This document shows, piece after piece, positions 55,947-64,000 of a stretch of DNA of 64,000 bases (position 1 is the first letter of the stretch; each line of letters begins with the position of its first letter). The translations under genes were made by a program, and so were the position numbers. Origin of the DNA: UBA6054 sp963975575. Its GTDB lineage: Bacteria; Planctomycetota; Phycisphaerae; Phycisphaerales; UBA1924. The DNA lies in NCBI GenBank assembly GCA_963975575.1, contig CAXBHL010000004.1, forward strand, positions 62,001 through 126,000, written 5' to 3'. The notes beneath the pieces were generated by a model. It saw only the letters and a program-made list of their open reading frames with translations. It ran no database searches and was not told the DNA's origin.

Positions 55947-56527
55947 GTGCGGCCGTCGCCATCGCGTGCCCGGCCGATCCGACCGTCCTGACCGCGGCCG
56001 ACCCCGGTCGCGATCGCTCGCGTCTCTCCGCGGCGATGTGGAACTTCCCGGGACAGGCCCTCTTCCGCCTCAGCCCCAAGCCGCTCTACAAACTCCGCGT
56101 CCGCCTGCTCAACCTGTTCGGTGCCCGCATCGACCCGACCGTGCGCATCCGCCCGGACGTGACCATCGACCGGCCGTGGAACCTGAGCATGGGGCGCAAG
56201 AGTTCGCTCGGCGACGGCGTCGTGGTGTGGGCCCACGCCCCGGTGACCATCGGAGCGCGGTGCACGATCAGCCAGTACTGCCGCCTGGCCGCGTTCCGCG
56301 AATCGCCCGAACACCCGGCCGCCCCCACCACCGCCGCACCGCTGACCATCGGTGACGACGTCTGGATCGCGGCCGAGTCGTACGTCGCGGGCGGGCAATC
56401 AATCCCCGACGGCGTGCTCGTCGGCGCCCGCTCGGTCATCGATGCCCCGCTCGAGCCATGGACCATCTGCTCCGGCGAGCCGGCCGTCTCGCGCCGCCCA
56501 CGCCCGTTCAAGGGGCGCAACCCGTGA
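55943..56527 (+). CDS. WcaF-like acetyltransferase 2
   Basis: 194 residues, ATG 55943. Same fold: WNFPGQALFRLSPKPL at the start of the conserved part, then hexapeptides VTIGARCTISQYCRLAAF and LTIGDDVWIAAESYV. The segment AFRESPEH replaces the usual catalytic T-H-D loop found in its two neighbours, so the active site may differ or be lost. Overlaps both neighbours by 4 nt. Confidence 0.88.
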   Translation: MSAAVAIACPADPTVLTAADPGRDRSRLSAAMWNFPGQALFRLSPKPLYKLRVRLLNLFGARIDPTVRIRPDVTIDRPWNLSMGRKSSLGDGVVVWAHAPVTIGARCTISQYCRLAAFRESPEHPAAPTTAAPLTIGDDVWIAAESYVAGGQSIPDGVLVGARSVIDAPLEPWTICSGEPAVSRRPRPFKGRNP

Positions 56528-57147
56528 CCGCCCACCAGAAAACCGCGCCGCACGCGACCACCAGCCCGCACTCGGCCCGCAATCGCGCCGCCCGCGTGCT
56601 GTGGGGCCTGGTGCAGGCGACGCTGTTCCGCTGGTCGCCGCGCCCGCTGCACGCCTGGCGCAACGGCCTGCTCCGCGCCTTCGGCGCCGATCTGCACCAC
56701 TCCGCCCGGGTCTATCCCCGCGCGAAGGTCTGGGGCCCCTGGAACCTGACGATGGGCGCCCACGCGACCATCGCGGACGACGTCGATGTCTACTGCGTCG
56801 AACGCATCACGCTGGGCGAGCGGGCGATCGTCAGCCAGTACAGCTACCTTTGCGGCGCGACGCACGATTTCACCAGACGGGACCGGCCGCTGACCCCCAT
56901 GCCCATCACGATCGGTCCGGGCGTGTGGATCGCCGCGGACGTGTTCGTCGGCCCGGGCGTGACCATCGGGGAGGAAACGGTCGTCGGCGCCCGATCGAGC
57001 GTCTTCGGTGATCTGCCGGCGTGGAAAGTCTGCGTCGGTTCGCCCGCCAAGCCCGCCCGGGACCGCGTGCTGGACGGCCAAGTGCCGACGGAGCCGCGCC
57101 GGCCAGACCCCAACAAAGAACACCCGGACGCCGGGGGCCACGGATGA
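56524..57147 (+). CDS. WcaF-like acetyltransferase 3
   Basis: 207 residues from GTG 56524 (GTGA overlap with the preceding stop). The conserved part begins LWGLVQATLFRWSPRPLHAWRN; hexapeptides include ITLGERAIVSQYSYLCG, and CGATHDF carries the active-site His. A Pro/Arg-rich tail follows. Third of the tandem set; overlaps the GT2 gene by 4 nt. Confidence 0.9.
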   Translation: MTAHQKTAPHATTSPHSARNRAARVLWGLVQATLFRWSPRPLHAWRNGLLRAFGADLHHSARVYPRAKVWGPWNLTMGAHATIADDVDVYCVERITLGERAIVSQYSYLCGATHDFTRRDRPLTPMPITIGPGVWIAADVFVGPGVTIGEETVVGARSSVFGDLPAWKVCVGSPAKPARDRVLDGQVPTEPRRPDPNKEHPDAGGHG

Positions 57148-58031
57148 CGATCTCGATCTTCATCCAGACGCTCAACGAGGCCGAGAACCTTCCCGGCCTG
57201 CTCGAATCGCTCGGCGGCTTCGACGACATCGTGGTGCTCGATTCGCTGTCCAACGACCAAACGCGGGCCGTCGCCGAGGCCGGCGGCTGCCGCTGGTTCG
57301 AGCGTGCTTACGACGGCCGCGGCCCGCACCAGAACTGGGCGATGGAGCACATCGACTTCAAGCACCGCTGGGTGTTCTATCTCGACGCCGACGAGCGCAT
57401 GACGCCCGAACTCAAGCGCGAGATCGAGGCGATCGCCGCGCGTTGGGAATCCGGCGAGTTGACCCGTGAGAACGCACCGGTCGCCTACTACTGCGGGCGC
57501 AAGAACTACTTCCGGGGTCGCTGGCTCAAGCACGCCATGCCGCCGGGCAACATCATGCGGTTCTTCCAGCCGCCGCACATCCGCTTCGAACGCCTCGCCA
57601 ACCCCGTGCCCGCCGTGGACGGCAAGGTCGGATACCTCAAAGAGCACTTCCTGCACTACAACTTCAGCAAGGGCCTGCGCGAGTGGATCGAACGCCACAA
57701 CCGCTACTCGAGCTACGAAGCGGTCGAGACCGTCAAGGCGCTCGACAACCACCCGGTGAGAATCGCGAACGTGTTCTCGCCCGACCGCAACACCCGGCGG
57801 CTGGAGCTGAAGAACATCTCGTTCCGCCTGCCGCTGCGCCCGTTCATCAAGTTCGCGTACATGTACATCCTCGGCCGCGGTTTCCTCGACGGCCGCGCCG
57901 GCCTGACCTATTGCACATTGCAGGCCATCTACGAGTACTTCATCGTCCTCAAAGTCCGCGAGATCCGGCAGCCTGATCTGAGCAGGCTTGACCGGGGCGT
58001 GGGCCCCAACAGATCGGAAAAGCACGCATGA
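57144..58031 (+). CDS. Glycosyltransferase family 2
   Basis: 295 residues. The GT-A fold has TISIFIQTLNEAENLPGLLES at the N-terminus and the metal-binding motif FYLDADERMTPEL (DxD). The C-terminal ~90 residues are basic and amphipathic (LPLRPFIKFAYMYILGRG), as in membrane-associated WaaE/KdtX-type enzymes. Part of the coupled acetyltransferase/GT operon (4-nt overlaps on both sides). Confidence 0.92.
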   Translation: MTISIFIQTLNEAENLPGLLESLGGFDDIVVLDSLSNDQTRAVAEAGGCRWFERAYDGRGPHQNWAMEHIDFKHRWVFYLDADERMTPELKREIEAIAARWESGELTRENAPVAYYCGRKNYFRGRWLKHAMPPGNIMRFFQPPHIRFERLANPVPAVDGKVGYLKEHFLHYNFSKGLREWIERHNRYSSYEAVETVKALDNHPVRIANVFSPDRNTRRLELKNISFRLPLRPFIKFAYMYILGRGFLDGRAGLTYCTLQAIYEYFIVLKVREIRQPDLSRLDRGVGPNRSEKHA

Positions 58032-59182
58032 AGATCCTCCATTCGATCGCCCAGATAGATTTTCGCTCCGGCGGACCCGTGCGTGCGGTGCTCGACCTGT
58101 CGGAGGCGTTGGCCGACAAGGGCCACACCGTCGAAGTGATCGTCAAGCACGGCCCCGACACGCCCGAGTCGTGGAAGCGCCCCGGGTCGCCGACCAGGGT
58201 GACGGCCCTCGGTCGCCCGCAGATCGGCGGAGCGTGGTTCAGGGGCGCAACTCTGGAGCGGATCCGTGAGGCGGTGGCCGGCGCCGACGTGGTCCACCTC
58301 CACGGGATCTGGACCCCCCAGAACACCCAGTTCGCCCGGATCGCGCGCGAGATGAACAAGCCGTACGTGGTCTCGTGCCGCGGCATGCTCGACGATTGGT
58401 GCATGGCGCAACGCAAACCCAAGAAGCTGTTCTATCTGCGGTTCCTCGGCGGCTCCGCGATGCTCAACAACGCCGCGTTGATCCATTGCACCGCGGAGGG
58501 TGAGCTGCGTCAATCCGAGAAGTGGTTCCCGGGATCAACGGGGCGCATCATCCCCAACCTGCTCAGTCTCGATCCGTACCGAAACCCGCCCGGCCGCGAA
58601 CTGGCGTCCGCCAGGTTCCCTCAACTCGATCGGCAGGAACCGTCGCTTTTGTTCCTTTCGAGGCTCCACTACAAGAAGGGTGTCGAGCACCTGATCGACG
58701 CGGCACGGATCCTCCGGGACCGGGGCACGCCCCATCAGGTACTCATCGCCGGCAAGGGGGACGACGCGTACGAACGAAAGCTCCGCGAGCAGACCACCCG
58801 TCTGGGGCTCGACGGGCTCGTGTCGTTTCTCGGTATGGTGATCGGTGACGAGAAGGTTTCGCTGTATGGTGCGGCAGATATGTTCGTGCTTCCCACCAGC
58901 CAAGAGAACTTCGGGTTCGTCTTCTTCGAGGCCCTCGCCGCCGGGTGCCCGGTGCTCACCACCCGAGGCGTGGACACCTGGCCCGAGCTGCAGGAGGCGG
59001 GGTCGCTGATCATCGAGCAGGACGCAGACGCCATCGCGGATGCGGTGATCGGTGTCACCCGCAGCCGGGCCGAACGGGACGCGCTGGGTCAACGCGGCCG
59101 GGCCTGGGTCTTCGAGCACATGAACCCCGCGCGGATCGTTGAGTCGTTCGAGCGCTTCTACGAAGAAGCCGCCGCGGGCTGA
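58028..59182 (+). CDS. Glycosyltransferase family 4 (first of two paralogues)
   Basis: 384 residues. N-terminal SGGPVRAVLDLSEAL, middle VHLHGIWTPQNTQFARIAR, and a GT-B C-terminal nucleotide-sugar site with LFLSRLHYKKGVEHLI and TSQENFGFVFFEALAAGCPV (the EX7E Glu pair). Retaining mechanism expected. The next gene is a clear paralogue sharing these stretches, so the two may add successive or alternative sugars. Confidence 0.93.
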   Translation: MKILHSIAQIDFRSGGPVRAVLDLSEALADKGHTVEVIVKHGPDTPESWKRPGSPTRVTALGRPQIGGAWFRGATLERIREAVAGADVVHLHGIWTPQNTQFARIAREMNKPYVVSCRGMLDDWCMAQRKPKKLFYLRFLGGSAMLNNAALIHCTAEGELRQSEKWFPGSTGRIIPNLLSLDPYRNPPGRELASARFPQLDRQEPSLLFLSRLHYKKGVEHLIDAARILRDRGTPHQVLIAGKGDDAYERKLREQTTRLGLDGLVSFLGMVIGDEKVSLYGAADMFVLPTSQENFGFVFFEALAAGCPVLTTRGVDTWPELQEAGSLIIEQDADAIADAVIGVTRSRAERDALGQRGRAWVFEHMNPARIVESFERFYEEAAAG

Positions 59183-59223
59183 ATCGCCCCTCACCCCCAC
59201 GCGTCCGCGATCAAGGCCTCACC

Positions 59224-60387
59224 ATGCGTGTGCTCCACTACAAACCGACGATGCGGGCCGAGGAGGGCGGCGTGGTCAAGGCGGTCTTTGACCTCTGTCT
59301 GCTCACCGCGTCCGAGCGGGTGGGCGTGGGTCTGGCGACCTACCACACCGACCTGGTGCGCAGCAACCTGCCCGACGGTTGCGAAGCCCGCCTGACCCTG
59401 CACGGGGTGGACCTGCCGCACGCGGCGACCCGTCTGCTCTCCCGGGCCGACCTCGTGGCGATGCGGGAGGTGATCGCCCGCTATGACCTCGTTCACCTGC
59501 ACACGATCTGGACACCGTCGAACACCCAGATCACACGGATCTGCCGCTCGCTCGGCATCCCCTATGTCGTCACCGTGCACGGCATGCTCGACGACTGGTG
59601 CATGACGCAGAGCCGGCTCAAGAAACGGATCTACCTCGCCACCTGGGGACGGGGACTGATCCCCGGCGCGGCCCGGGTTCACGCCACGTCGGAGGCCGAA
59701 AGAGAACAGATCGGACGTCACGCAAGCCGGGGGGACTGTGTCTCCATCCCGCTGCCCGTGAATCTCGACGCGTACGCCCGGCTCCCCGGCGCCGCCGCCG
59801 CGTTCGACCGCTTCGCCGCGCTCCGCAGCGACAGGCCGATCGTGCTCTTTCTCTCGCGCATCCACCACAAGAAGGGCCTGGAGCGGCTCATCCGGGCTTC
59901 CGCGATTCTCCACGGAAGAGGCGTCGATCACCAGCTCGCCATCGCCGGAACAGGCGAACGACGCTATGTCGACTCGGTGCGAGAGCTGGCGACGAGCCAG
60001 GGTGTGGCGGATTCCACGGCCTTCCTCGGATTCGTGGACGGACCGGAGAAGATCGCCCTGTTCCAGGCCGCCTCCGTTTTCGCCCTGCCCACCAGCCAGG
60101 AGAACTTCGGGTTCGTTTTCTTCGAGTCGCTGGCGGCCGGGACGCCCGTGGTCACCACGCGCGGCGCGGATACATGGGGCGAGATCCTCCGTTCGGGCGG
60201 GGGCTCGATCGTCGACAACACGCCCGACGCCTTCGCGGACGCGATCGGGCCGCTGCTGGGTGCGCCCGACCACGCCCGCGAGATGGGGGAGCGGGCCCGC
60301 GCGTGGGCGCTCGACCGGTTCGACCAGGAGAAGATCATCGCGGCGTACGAACAGATGTACGCCGCGTGCCTGGAGGGCATCCGGTGA
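59224..60387 (+). CDS. Glycosyltransferase family 4 (second paralogue)
   Basis: 387 residues. Shares with the preceding gene VHLHTIWTPSNTQITRI, VHGMLDDWCMTQ, LFLSRIHHKKGLERLI and TSQENFGFVFFESLAAGTPV. The N-terminal acceptor half differs more than the donor half, consistent with a different acceptor. A 41-nt gap separates it from its paralogue; the following sulfotransferase overlaps its end by 4 nt. Confidence 0.93.
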   Translation: MRVLHYKPTMRAEEGGVVKAVFDLCLLTASERVGVGLATYHTDLVRSNLPDGCEARLTLHGVDLPHAATRLLSRADLVAMREVIARYDLVHLHTIWTPSNTQITRICRSLGIPYVVTVHGMLDDWCMTQSRLKKRIYLATWGRGLIPGAARVHATSEAEREQIGRHASRGDCVSIPLPVNLDAYARLPGAAAAFDRFAALRSDRPIVLFLSRIHHKKGLERLIRASAILHGRGVDHQLAIAGTGERRYVDSVRELATSQGVADSTAFLGFVDGPEKIALFQAASVFALPTSQENFGFVFFESLAAGTPVVTTRGADTWGEILRSGGGSIVDNTPDAFADAIGPLLGAPDHAREMGERARAWALDRFDQEKIIAAYEQMYAACLEGIR

Positions 60388-61256
60388 GCCGGGCCGCGCA
60401 CGCCCTGCGACTGGTTTCCAATCGCGCCACAAGGCGGATCGCGATCCGTTACGGGGCAGTCCTGCCGATGTTTCCCGTGCTCGGGTTTCCCAAGTCCGGG
60501 GGGACCTGGCTGAGCAGGATGCTCGCGCTGACCCTCGACCTGCCGTTCGCACAGATCCCGACGCTCCCGGTCGCGATGCCATCGGTCGTGCAGGGCCACT
60601 GGAGACCCCACCCCGCGCTCCGCAACGCGACCGTCATCACCCGTGACGGTCGCGACGTGATGGTCTCGTTCTATTTCTACTGCAAGCTCCAGTACGAGTC
60701 CGGACCGGCACCGCGGGTGCGACGGATGATCGAGCGGCTCTACGGCCGCAGTCCCGACCTGGAAGACGCGCGAAGCAACCTGCCCGACTTCATCGGGGAG
60801 ATGTTCGACCGCCCGATCGGATCCTCGCTGAACTGGTCCCGTTACTGCGCCGAATGGGCCGGGCAGCCCGCCGTCGCGCGGGTGCGATACGAGCGTCTCA
60901 TCGCCAGCCCGACCGATGAGCTGGAAAGAATCGCCCGATTCCACGGCAGAATGGCGGACCCCCAACGCGTCCGCCTGGCGGTGGAGATCAACTCGATGGC
61001 CCGGCTGACGGGGCGCAAGCCGGGGGATGAGGACCGAGGATCGATCGTGCGAAAGGGAGTCTCGGGCGACTGGGCCGAGCACTTCAGCGACGAGGCCCGT
61101 GAGTTGTTCGCGGACCTGGCTGGTGCCACGCTGGTCGAACTCGGCTACGAACGCTCCGCCGCATGGCGGACGTGGCCCGCCCCCCCCGCCCCCCCCACCC
61201 CCGGCGATCAGGCCGGCGCGGGCAACGCCGATCCATCCGGGTCCGTGCCGTCATAA
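60384..61256 (+). CDS. Sulfotransferase-domain protein
   Basis: 290 residues from GTG 60384. The 5'-phosphosulfate loop PKSGGTW (residues 36-42), a 3'-phosphate segment around SSLNWSRYCAEW, and the RKGVSGDWAEHFS motif near the C-terminus are all typical of PAPS-dependent sulfotransferases. The location at the end of an EPS operon suggests sulfation of the polysaccharide. The last ~28 residues are Pro/Gly-rich, encoded through long C runs at 61180-61202, and the end overlaps the converging gene by 49 nt. Confidence 0.88.
   Translation: MSRAAHALRLVSNRATRRIAIRYGAVLPMFPVLGFPKSGGTWLSRMLALTLDLPFAQIPTLPVAMPSVVQGHWRPHPALRNATVITRDGRDVMVSFYFYCKLQYESGPAPRVRRMIERLYGRSPDLEDARSNLPDFIGEMFDRPIGSSLNWSRYCAEWAGQPAVARVRYERLIASPTDELERIARFHGRMADPQRVRLAVEINSMARLTGRKPGDEDRGSIVRKGVSGDWAEHFSDEARELFADLAGATLVELGYERSAAWRTWPAPPAPPTPGDQAGAGNADPSGSVPS
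61180..61202 (+). repeat. Cytosine homopolymer tract in the sulfotransferase C-terminus
   Basis: Two runs of eight C (61180-61187 and 61189-61196) interrupted by one G, followed after an A by a shorter C run. It codes Pro/Ala in the sulfotransferase. Such tracts are prone to slippage and to sequencing error. Confidence 0.8.
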
Positions 61257-62560
61257 ACCGCCTGCTCGTACTCGGACTCGTCGAACTCGGGCGTCCCCGA
61301 TCGGGCGTAGCGGATCATGAACGACGCAACGTTCGAGTAGATCATGATGAAACACAGCGCGGGCGAAACCCGGGAAATCATGTATCCCTCGAGGACCGCG
61401 CCCGCAAAGTACATCGCGATCGCACCGACCGCCAGGTCCAGGATGCGGCGATCGTCCATGGCCAGCGAAGAACGGACCTTGATGGCCCGCAGGCACTGCA
61501 GCCCTCCGAACAGCGTGGCCAGCATGGCCAGGAACAGCATGCCGAGACCGAACGCGGCGAACGCGTACAGCCAGCTGTTCTCGCTCTTCTCGGCGTCCTC
61601 GAGGCCGACGCCGAAGAGCGGGTTCTCCATCCCGGTGGTGTAGAGCTTCCACCACGCGTAATCGCGGGTGTTCTGCGAGCTGACGATCCGGTCCACCCCG
61701 ATATCAAAGCCGGTGACCGACACCAGGACCTTGAAGCCGACGTACGCCAGCACGAGGGCGACCGGCATGAAGAGCACGGCCCGGCCGAGCCGGGTGTAGA
61801 GCACCCCCGCCGAACCGATCGCGAACATGCCGATCCCCGTCCGCGACCCGGTCCAGACCAGCATCAGCAGGTTGACGCCCAGCACCATGATGTAAATCGT
61901 GCGCAGCTTCGCGCCCTGATCATTGAAGAGCATCCAGAGGGTGGTGACCCCGAAGAACGACAGCAGCATGCCCGCGTGCTGGGGGTTGCTCGTCATGCCC
62001 ACGAACCGGAACTGATTCCCGAGGGTGAGGTAGGACGAGTTCGACACGAACTGGAGTGCGCACATGCCGATCCAGAGAACATTCACCAGAACCACCGTGC
62101 GCAGCAATCGCACCACGTCCGACGGCGAATCGACCGACATGGGAACCACCAACAGCAGCGGGACGAGCGTCGCGAAGCTGTAGACGAACGACTCGAACCC
62201 CGGGCCCATGCCCTCGTGCTGGAGCCGCAGCAGCGACGCGTAGAAACCCATCACCACGAGCGTCACCAGCATCATGGCGATCGGCTTTCCACGCAGATTT
62301 CTCAGATGAACGATCGCCATCACCAGCGCCGACAGACCGGCGATCAGGAAGATCAACGACCGACGCTGCTGGAGCGGGAGCCACGCCGTCGGCAGGATCT
62401 TCCCCGCCCAGTCCATCGGCAGGGACATGGCCGAGGCGATCAGCATCATGCCGAAGGGCACCAGCATGCCCCACCGCCGACCGAGCCCCATCAGGTACAT
62501 CCCCGCCCAGATCAGGCAGAGCAGCCCCGCGAGCCCCATGGCCGGAACGGTCAGATTCAT
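61208..62560 (-). CDS. O-antigen ligase / polymerase-like membrane protein
   Basis: 450 residues from Met 62560, with AGGAGG at 10 nt upstream. About twelve helices, with one large periplasmic loop in the second half; GSRTGIGMFAIGSAG and the loop WWKLYTTGMENPLFGVGLEDAE fit the Wzy/WaaL superfamily signature region. It should polymerise repeat units or ligate the finished chain. Its C-terminal 16 codons overlap the converging sulfotransferase gene. It is divergent from the flippase gene (123 nt). Confidence 0.88.
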   Translation of the reverse strand: MNLTVPAMGLAGLLCLIWAGMYLMGLGRRWGMLVPFGMMLIASAMSLPMDWAGKILPTAWLPLQQRRSLIFLIAGLSALVMAIVHLRNLRGKPIAMMLVTLVVMGFYASLLRLQHEGMGPGFESFVYSFATLVPLLLVVPMSVDSPSDVVRLLRTVVLVNVLWIGMCALQFVSNSSYLTLGNQFRFVGMTSNPQHAGMLLSFFGVTTLWMLFNDQGAKLRTIYIMVLGVNLLMLVWTGSRTGIGMFAIGSAGVLYTRLGRAVLFMPVALVLAYVGFKVLVSVTGFDIGVDRIVSSQNTRDYAWWKLYTTGMENPLFGVGLEDAEKSENSWLYAFAAFGLGMLFLAMLATLFGGLQCLRAIKVRSSLAMDDRRILDLAVGAIAMYFAGAVLEGYMISRVSPALCFIMIYSNVASFMIRYARSGTPEFDESEYEQAVYDGTDPDGSALPAPA

Positions 62561-62683
62561 CGATGCTGTCCTCCTAGACTCAAGGCTAGCAACCCTGTAT
62601 CGACCCCGCGCCGGCGATGGTTCTTCCCAACTGCCGCATTCGGCCCGCCGAGCCCAGAATTCGCCCCGTGAGGCCGCCGCGGC

Positions 62684-64000
62684 ATGACCCGCATCGTCTG
62701 CAACTACGCCCGCCTCTTCTCCACGCTGCTCATCGGCATCGCGGTCGTCCCCCTGACAATCGCCTGGCTGGGCGACGACGCCTTCGGCCTGATCGCCCTG
62801 CTCGGCGCCAATATCGGCCTGGCCAACATCGTCCGACAGATCATCCAGCAGTCCCTCGTCCGAGAACTCGGCGCGGCCTACCACGGCGGGGACGCGGGCA
62901 TGGCACGGCTCTACCCCGCCATCTGCCGCATCTCCCTCGTCGCCGCCTTCCTGTCCGTGGTCACCTTCGGCATCGTCGCCGCCGCCCTGCCCGTGTTCAA
63001 AATGCCCGACGCGTTCCGCACCGCGGCCCTGTGGTTCGTTATTGCTCAGGGCGCCCAGACCGCCGTCATGGTCCTCCTGGCTCCCGTCCTGAACATGTAC
63101 CTCGTGGCCGAGCGCTTCGTCGGTTTCAGCGTCTGGTTCGTCGGCGTCCGGGCGGCCAACATCGTCTCCGTGCTCATCCTCGGCTACGCGGTCACCGTCA
63201 ACGACCCGCCCCGCGGCCTGCTCCTCCACGGCCTGCTCTGGTCCGGTCTGTCCATCCTGGGCTACCTGATCGCCGCGGGCCTGCTCATCCGCAAAGACCG
63301 CCGCCTGATGCTCACGTTCCGCCGCCCCGAGCCCGGCGCGACCCGCGAGGTCATGGGCACGTTCAGCTGGAACTCGGGCGTCCAGATCGCGATGAACGTG
63401 CACGAGCAGGTCCCGCCGATGCTGCTCAACCTCTTCCTGGGCACCGCCGCCAACGCCGCGTGGGGGCTGGGATTCCGCCTGGTCGCCTACATCCGCATGG
63501 TCACCACCGGCATGCAGTTCGGCTCCGACGCCGTCAGCGCCCGCCTGGCGAGCGGGGACGACCAGGACCTCGCCCGCGCCCGGCTCCAGCGCCTGACCGA
63601 CGTCCAGACCCGCCTGACCGGCCTGGTCTCGATGCCCGCCGGCGCGGGCGTGCTGATCTACTGCTTCCCCATCCTGCACCTCTGGGTGGGGCGCCAGCTC
63701 GAGGACTACGACACCATCATGGGCATGGGCGTGGTGATGGCCCGGATCCTCGCGCTGGCGCTGGCCGCCCGCGCGATCTCGGACACGTGGGTCCTCGTCC
63801 TCTACGGCGCCGGATTCGTCCGCAGCTACGCGCCGCTCATCATCGCCGGCGGCTTCATCGCGCCCGTCACCGCGGTCATCCTCCTGCTCACGCTCCCCGC
63901 GGACCTTCGCTACATCGGGCCGGCCGTCGGCTTCACCCTGGTGTTCGTCGGGCTGCACCTCGTCGGCGTGCCCGTCCTCGCGGCCCGCTGCCTGCACCTG
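62684..64000 (+). CDS. Wzx-like polysaccharide flippase (3' partial)
   Basis: At least 439 residues, running off the window end. Starts MTRIVCNYARLFSTLLIGI and shows the alternating helices of the MOP superfamily (PST/Wzx type), with the conserved-looking GLIALLGANIGLANIVRQ and FSWNSGVQIAMNVHEQ segments and NAAWGLGFRLVAYI. It should flip lipid-linked repeat units to the periplasm. Divergent from the polymerase-like gene, with which it would complete a Wzx/Wzy-type pathway. Confidence 0.88.
   Translation, partial: MTRIVCNYARLFSTLLIGIAVVPLTIAWLGDDAFGLIALLGANIGLANIVRQIIQQSLVRELGAAYHGGDAGMARLYPAICRISLVAAFLSVVTFGIVAAALPVFKMPDAFRTAALWFVIAQGAQTAVMVLLAPVLNMYLVAERFVGFSVWFVGVRAANIVSVLILGYAVTVNDPPRGLLLHGLLWSGLSILGYLIAAGLLIRKDRRLMLTFRRPEPGATREVMGTFSWNSGVQIAMNVHEQVPPMLLNLFLGTAANAAWGLGFRLVAYIRMVTTGMQFGSDAVSARLASGDDQDLARARLQRLTDVQTRLTGLVSMPAGAGVLIYCFPILHLWVGRQLEDYDTIMGMGVVMARILALALAARAISDTWVLVLYGAGFVRSYAPLIIAGGFIAPVTAVILLLTLPADLRYIGPAVGFTLVFVGLHLVGVPVLAARCLHL

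Overview
The window is high-GC (roughly two thirds G+C), densely coded DNA from a Gram-negative-type planctomycete, most likely of the class Phycisphaerae. Three adjacent secreted proteins end in a duplicated NFFD tail closing with GC(P/N). There are PEP-CTERM-like sorting tails, a prepilin-type protein, a CXXC-GL-CPECG membrane protein, and a complete-looking bamA-skp-lpxD-lpxC outer-membrane/lipid A block. No rRNA, tRNA, CRISPR array, prophage or transposase was recognised. This placement is inferred from gene content, not from a phylogenetic marker search.

Layout. 1-8.1 kb: three secreted proteins in a row, a trypsin-like protease and two large beta-repeat proteins with a ~159-residue period. 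8.1-11.5 kb: transketolase and dnaN, divergent. 11.5-17.4 kb: a small membrane protein, then the outer-membrane block bamA, skp-like, lpxD, lpxC. 17.4-20.5 kb: CPBP protease, then rplM-rpsI. 20.5-23.7 kb: an anchored protein of unknown role and a three-gene minus-strand group (lipoprotein, prepilin-like protein, membrane protein). 23.9-27.7 kb: an arsenic operon on the minus strand (arsR, an in-frame arsC-arsM fusion, acr3, a TVP38/DedA-like gene), apparently driven by a leaderless promoter with an operator between its -35 and -10. 27.9-33.8 kb: a membrane protein, pyrE, a secreted protein, lysS, an Rrf2 regulator and a MoxR ATPase. 34.2-36.9 kb: an ECF sigma / membrane anti-sigma / exported PDZ-coiled-coil operon. 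37-39.4 kb: tatC-tadA-mutM. 39.4-41.5 kb: dnaA with DnaA-box-like sites on both sides. 41.5-44.2 kb: an RNase Z-like hydrolase, zinc-ribbon membrane proteins and a two-gene unit that looks like a stand-alone polymorphic toxin with its immunity protein. 44.2-47.6 kb: two short flagellins around an SLC13-type transporter. 47.8-50.8 kb: two PEP-CTERM-like exported proteins and a protein of unknown function. 51-64 kb: a large exopolysaccharide cluster.

The exopolysaccharide cluster has a minus-strand arm (pyruvyl transferase, glycosyltransferase, formyltransferase, XrtA-type polysaccharide deacetylase) and a plus-strand arm (three tandem WcaF-like acetyltransferases, a GT2, two GT4 paralogues, a sulfotransferase). 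It is followed by an O-antigen-ligase/polymerase-like protein and a Wzx-like flippase that runs off the window. Together these predict a polymer decorated with acyl, formyl, pyruvyl and sulfate groups. The PEP-CTERM proteins next to the cluster fit the usual link between exosortases and exopolysaccharide.

The most unusual items are the arsC-arsM fusion under a leaderless, operator-in-spacer promoter; the orphan toxin/immunity-like pair; the ECF-sigma/PDZ operon; the shared dockerin-like tails and long internal repeats of the first genes; and two inverted-repeat elements, one of which supplies codons to the acr3 5' end.
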